In this document: positions 5,543 through 7,409 of the stretch, in pieces | Numbering within the stretch: the stretch's first letter is position 1 | Layout: each line of letters begins with the position of its first letter | Origin: Fervidibacter sp032160945 | GTDB lineage: Bacteria > Armatimonadota > Fervidibacteria > Fervidibacterales > Fervidibacteraceae | Assembly: GCA_032160945.1 (NCBI GenBank) | Contig: JAVHTL010000156.1 | DNA: 7,409 nucleotides | Strand: one strand, 5' to 3' | Made by a program: the position numbers and the translations under genes | The notes under the pieces: generated by a model | Databases searched by the model: none | What the model was told of the DNA's origin: nothing | What the model saw: the letters and a program-made list of their open reading frames with translations, nothing else

Positions 5543-6145
5543 TCACACCCAGAAAACCTTTTGCGGTTCATCACGATGGGAAACGGCAATGCGCAAGCCT
5601 TGTTCTGTCTTGACAGTTTTGAGCACAATCGGAACCGTTTCCAACTCAATTGCCTGCGGCGATATTGCTTCCAAAACCATCTGTCCGCCTTTGTTGCGGA
5701 AGAGTTCAACCTTTCGGGTATCACGGTGGATTACCAAAACTTCCTTGACACCTTGCTTGGCATACCATTGCAGTTTCTCGTAAGTTTCGTCGTCAGGCGA
5801 ATGAATTTCAACCACAAGGTCTGGACCACCAGCAATGTAGTTGCGCTCAATCTTCGCTTGGCTTTCGGGCAACACGACACATAGGTCAGGCACGCGATAG
5901 TCATCCATGCCTTTCACTGGGTCAGCGACATTGATTTGATGGAAAACTTCGCCAATACCAGATTGATGAATGAGCACATAAAAGGCAAACAACAAATCTC
6001 GCTCTTCTCGTTGATGCTCAATGGAAGGCATTGGGCTCATATGCACCACTCCATCCCAAACTTCATCCCAGCGAGCAGCGCCGGTTCGTTGCCGTTCTGC
6101 CAGCAACTCCTGCACCAACTTTTCGTCAGTGATGACTGCGGGCAT
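5543..6145 (-). CDS. Uma2 family (DUF820) PD-(D/E)XK nuclease-like protein
   Basis: The 200-residue product matches the Uma2 family in length and motifs. VPDLCVV holds Asp87, and GGPDLVVEIHSPDDE holds Asp109 and Glu113. Lys124 in YEKLQWY is followed by GVKEVLVI at 132-139. In this family the lysine expected directly after the glutamate of the E-x-K motif is displaced to the next helix, and Lys124 fits that. The fold is that of restriction-endonuclease-like nucleases, but the biological role of Uma2 proteins is poorly known; they occur in many paralogues in some bacteria, so DNA cleavage is not established. The start has a textbook ribosome-binding site: GAGGTGA at 6153-6159, 7 bases before the ATG. 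The gene sits between the GT4 gene (112 bp upstream, with a terminator-like stem) and the six-hairpin gene (12 bp downstream). It looks inserted into a carbohydrate gene pair. An alternative is a DNA-unrelated accessory protein. Confidence 0.85.
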   Translation of the reverse strand: MPAVITDEKLVQELLAERQRTGAARWDEVWDGVVHMSPMPSIEHQREERDLLFAFYVLIHQSGIGEVFHQINVADPVKGMDDYRVPDLCVVLPESQAKIERNYIAGGPDLVVEIHSPDDETYEKLQWYAKQGVKEVLVIHRDTRKVELFRNKGGQMVLEAISPQAIELETVPIVLKTVKTEQGLRIAVSHRDEPQKVFWV

Positions 6146-6218
6146 TTTGTTTTCACCTCGTCACAAATTTTGCTGCTGCGGTCCAAAAGTGAGCGGATGA
6201 TTTAGCGAAAAAGCGAAG

Positions 6219-6245
6219 AAGGCATCGGGACAAACCCGATGCCTT
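6219..6245 (-). terminator. Likely intrinsic terminator after the glycosyltransferase gene
   Basis: AAGGCATCGGG at 6219-6229 and CCCGATGCCTT at 6235-6245 form a perfect 11-bp stem with a 5-base loop. On the minus strand the stem begins 12 bases after the TGA of the GT4 gene. It is followed by CTTCGCTTTTTCGC, an imperfect T-rich tract. It probably ends or attenuates the GT4 transcript, so the Uma2 gene may need its own promoter in the roughly 70 bases before its start; no convincing hexamers were found there. Confidence 0.65.
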
Positions 6246-6257
6246 GCTTTATCTGGC

Positions 6258-7409
6258 TCAATTGGTTGAGACGAGATCCATAGCACCTGTGGTCGGGCGA
6301 ATTTGCGGTCGCAAAGTTGAAGGGATGAAAATCCTGACAGGTCGGAATTCTTCAGCGACAGCGACGAACAATTTAGCGTATTGCTTGCCAACTGCTTGCC
6401 AAGTCATTTGCCGTCCGTAGGCGTAAGCGTTCCACTCCATCTCCATCCGCAAGTCCGGATTATCCAGCAGCAACAGCAACGCATCAGCAATTGACTGTGG
6501 GTCGCGGAAGTTGACCAAAATCCCGCGCTCTTCTGCACAGAGCGCTTGCGCATACAAGTATGGTGTTGACACGATGACCTTGCCGCACGCCATTGCATAC
6601 GCTAAGGTTCCACTGACGATTTGGTTGGGGTTCAAGTAAGGTGTCAGGTAAATGTCGGTCGCTTGCAGGTAACGGATGAGTTCCGCTTTTGTCAAGTAGC
6701 GATTGACAAATTGGACATGCTTCTCCAAGCCCAGATCCCGCACGAGTGCTTGCAATTCTTCGCGGTAGTTCTCACCCTCATGTCTTCGGACATTCGGGTG
6801 CGTCTCGCCCAAAATCAGGTAGAGCACTTCAGGGTGCCTTTCAACGACTGGAGGCAACGCTTGAATGGCATACTCCAATCCCTTGCCTCGGCTGATAAGC
6901 CCAAATGTGCTGATCACGAACCGTCCCGACAAGCCAAGTTCTCGTTTTGCCTCTTCGCTTTTTCCGAAAGGCACATCGGGAGCGCCGTGGTGGATGAGCA
7001 CAACTTTACGAGTGTCAAGATTGTAATCGCGCTCTAATAAACCAAGCGCAAGCGGGTTCATCTCGATGACCCGTGCAGAGCGGGAGACCAAGTGACGAGT
7101 GATTTCGCGGAAGTTGGGTTTAGGGTTCGGCATGATGGTGTGCAGAGTTGTGACCAAAGGTTTACGCAACAAATCTGCAGTGGCGCAAATGAACTCGCCA
7201 TCGCGACCACCGAAAATGCCAAACTCATGTTGCAAGTTCACAACAGCGACAGGCATTTCGTTGAAGAAGGTAGCCATCCGAATATGGTCGCCGAAACTCG
7301 TTTCGCGGGCGAAAAAGCGAACAGGGTAGCAGTATCTGCTCAAATCCTCATCAGGCTTCACCATTGCGGCAACATAAGGCTCGCCGACGAACGGGTAAGC
7401 GTGAACGGA
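6258..7409 (-). CDS. GT4 family glycosyltransferase, N-terminus beyond the window
   Basis: The frame is open from a TGA at 6260-6258 to the right edge of the window, giving 383 codons. The first ATG, at 7364, has no ribosome-binding site, and the 15 codons before it (including YPFVGEPYVAAM) look like part of the acceptor-domain Rossmann fold. The true start therefore lies outside and perhaps 40-60 residues are missing. Numbering from that ATG, LQHEFGIFGG at 44-53 and VTTLHTIMP at 71-79 mark the N-terminal domain, HHGAPD at 125-130 the interdomain region, and GLISRGKG at 155-162 begins the GT-B donor domain. YLNPNQIVSG with TLAYAMACGK at 243-262 occupies the nucleotide-sugar site where many GT4 enzymes have E-x7-E. 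It should move a sugar from a nucleotide donor to a glycan or lipid acceptor in the cytoplasm. The LQHEFGIFGG type is, from memory, commonly paired with a DDNARAL protein like the one at 4481. Sugar and acceptor are unknown. Confidence 0.85.
   Translation of the reverse strand, partial: SVHAYPFVGEPYVAAMVKPDEDLSRYCYPVRFFARETSFGDHIRMATFFNEMPVAVVNLQHEFGIFGGRDGEFICATADLLRKPLVTTLHTIMPNPKPNFREITRHLVSRSARVIEMNPLALGLLERDYNLDTRKVVLIHHGAPDVPFGKSEEAKRELGLSGRFVISTFGLISRGKGLEYAIQALPPVVERHPEVLYLILGETHPNVRRHEGENYREELQALVRDLGLEKHVQFVNRYLTKAELIRYLQATDIYLTPYLNPNQIVSGTLAYAMACGKVIVSTPYLYAQALCAEERGILVNFRDPQSIADALLLLLDNPDLRMEMEWNAYAYGRQMTWQAVGKQYAKLFVAVAEEFRPVRIFIPSTLRPQIRPTTGAMDLVSTN

Noticed and set aside
5543..6145. 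Restriction-modification or defence island centred on the Uma2 gene
   Set aside because: No methyltransferase, helicase or other defence gene is nearby; Uma2 alone does not support such a system.

Overview
The window reads as thermophile-type or otherwise free-living bacterial chromosome with mixed GC. It carries strong GAGG/AGGAGG ribosome-binding sites, compact same-strand genes, a Uma2-family (DUF820) gene and small mobile elements. The sequence alone does not fix the phylum. The mix of Uma2, a GT4/six-hairpin glycan gene pair and TA-flanked miniature elements would suit Armatimonadota, Chloroflexota or Cyanobacteria; this is a weak inference.

Layout. 1-427: the broken C-terminal end of an unidentified protein, possibly a glycosidase (minus strand, one frameshift), cut at its upstream side by a 134-bp miniature transposable element, then the leader of larE. 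428-1285: a larE-type sulfur-insertase gene on the plus strand. 1308-2681: a GlmU-like sugar-phosphate nucleotidylyltransferase with a left-handed beta-helix tail, on the minus strand and convergent with larE. 2682-3640: a mobile-element scrapyard holding a second, nearly identical miniature element, a hairpin-rich module, a decayed TnpB (IS200/IS605 OrfB) gene and a solitary miniature-element end. 3641-7409: a minus-strand run read from right to left: a GT4 glycosyltransferase (its N-terminus lies outside the window), a likely terminator, a Uma2-family nuclease-like protein, an (alpha/alpha)-barrel-like protein with a TTDDNARAL motif, and a cytoplasmic-type glycerophosphodiester phosphodiesterase.

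How the genes may work together. The GT4 protein and the TTDDNARAL protein resemble a pair that, from memory, recurs side by side or fused in other bacteria, so they probably act on the same glycan. The sugar nucleotidylyltransferase could supply an activated sugar, but it is separated from the pair by mobile debris, so that link is only a suggestion. LarE stands alone here, with no larA, larB or larC partner in view.

No clearly new multi-gene system is visible. The most unusual material is the set of hairpin-rich miniature elements and what they have done locally: truncating a gene at 165/166 and bracketing a dead tnpB at 2770-3604.
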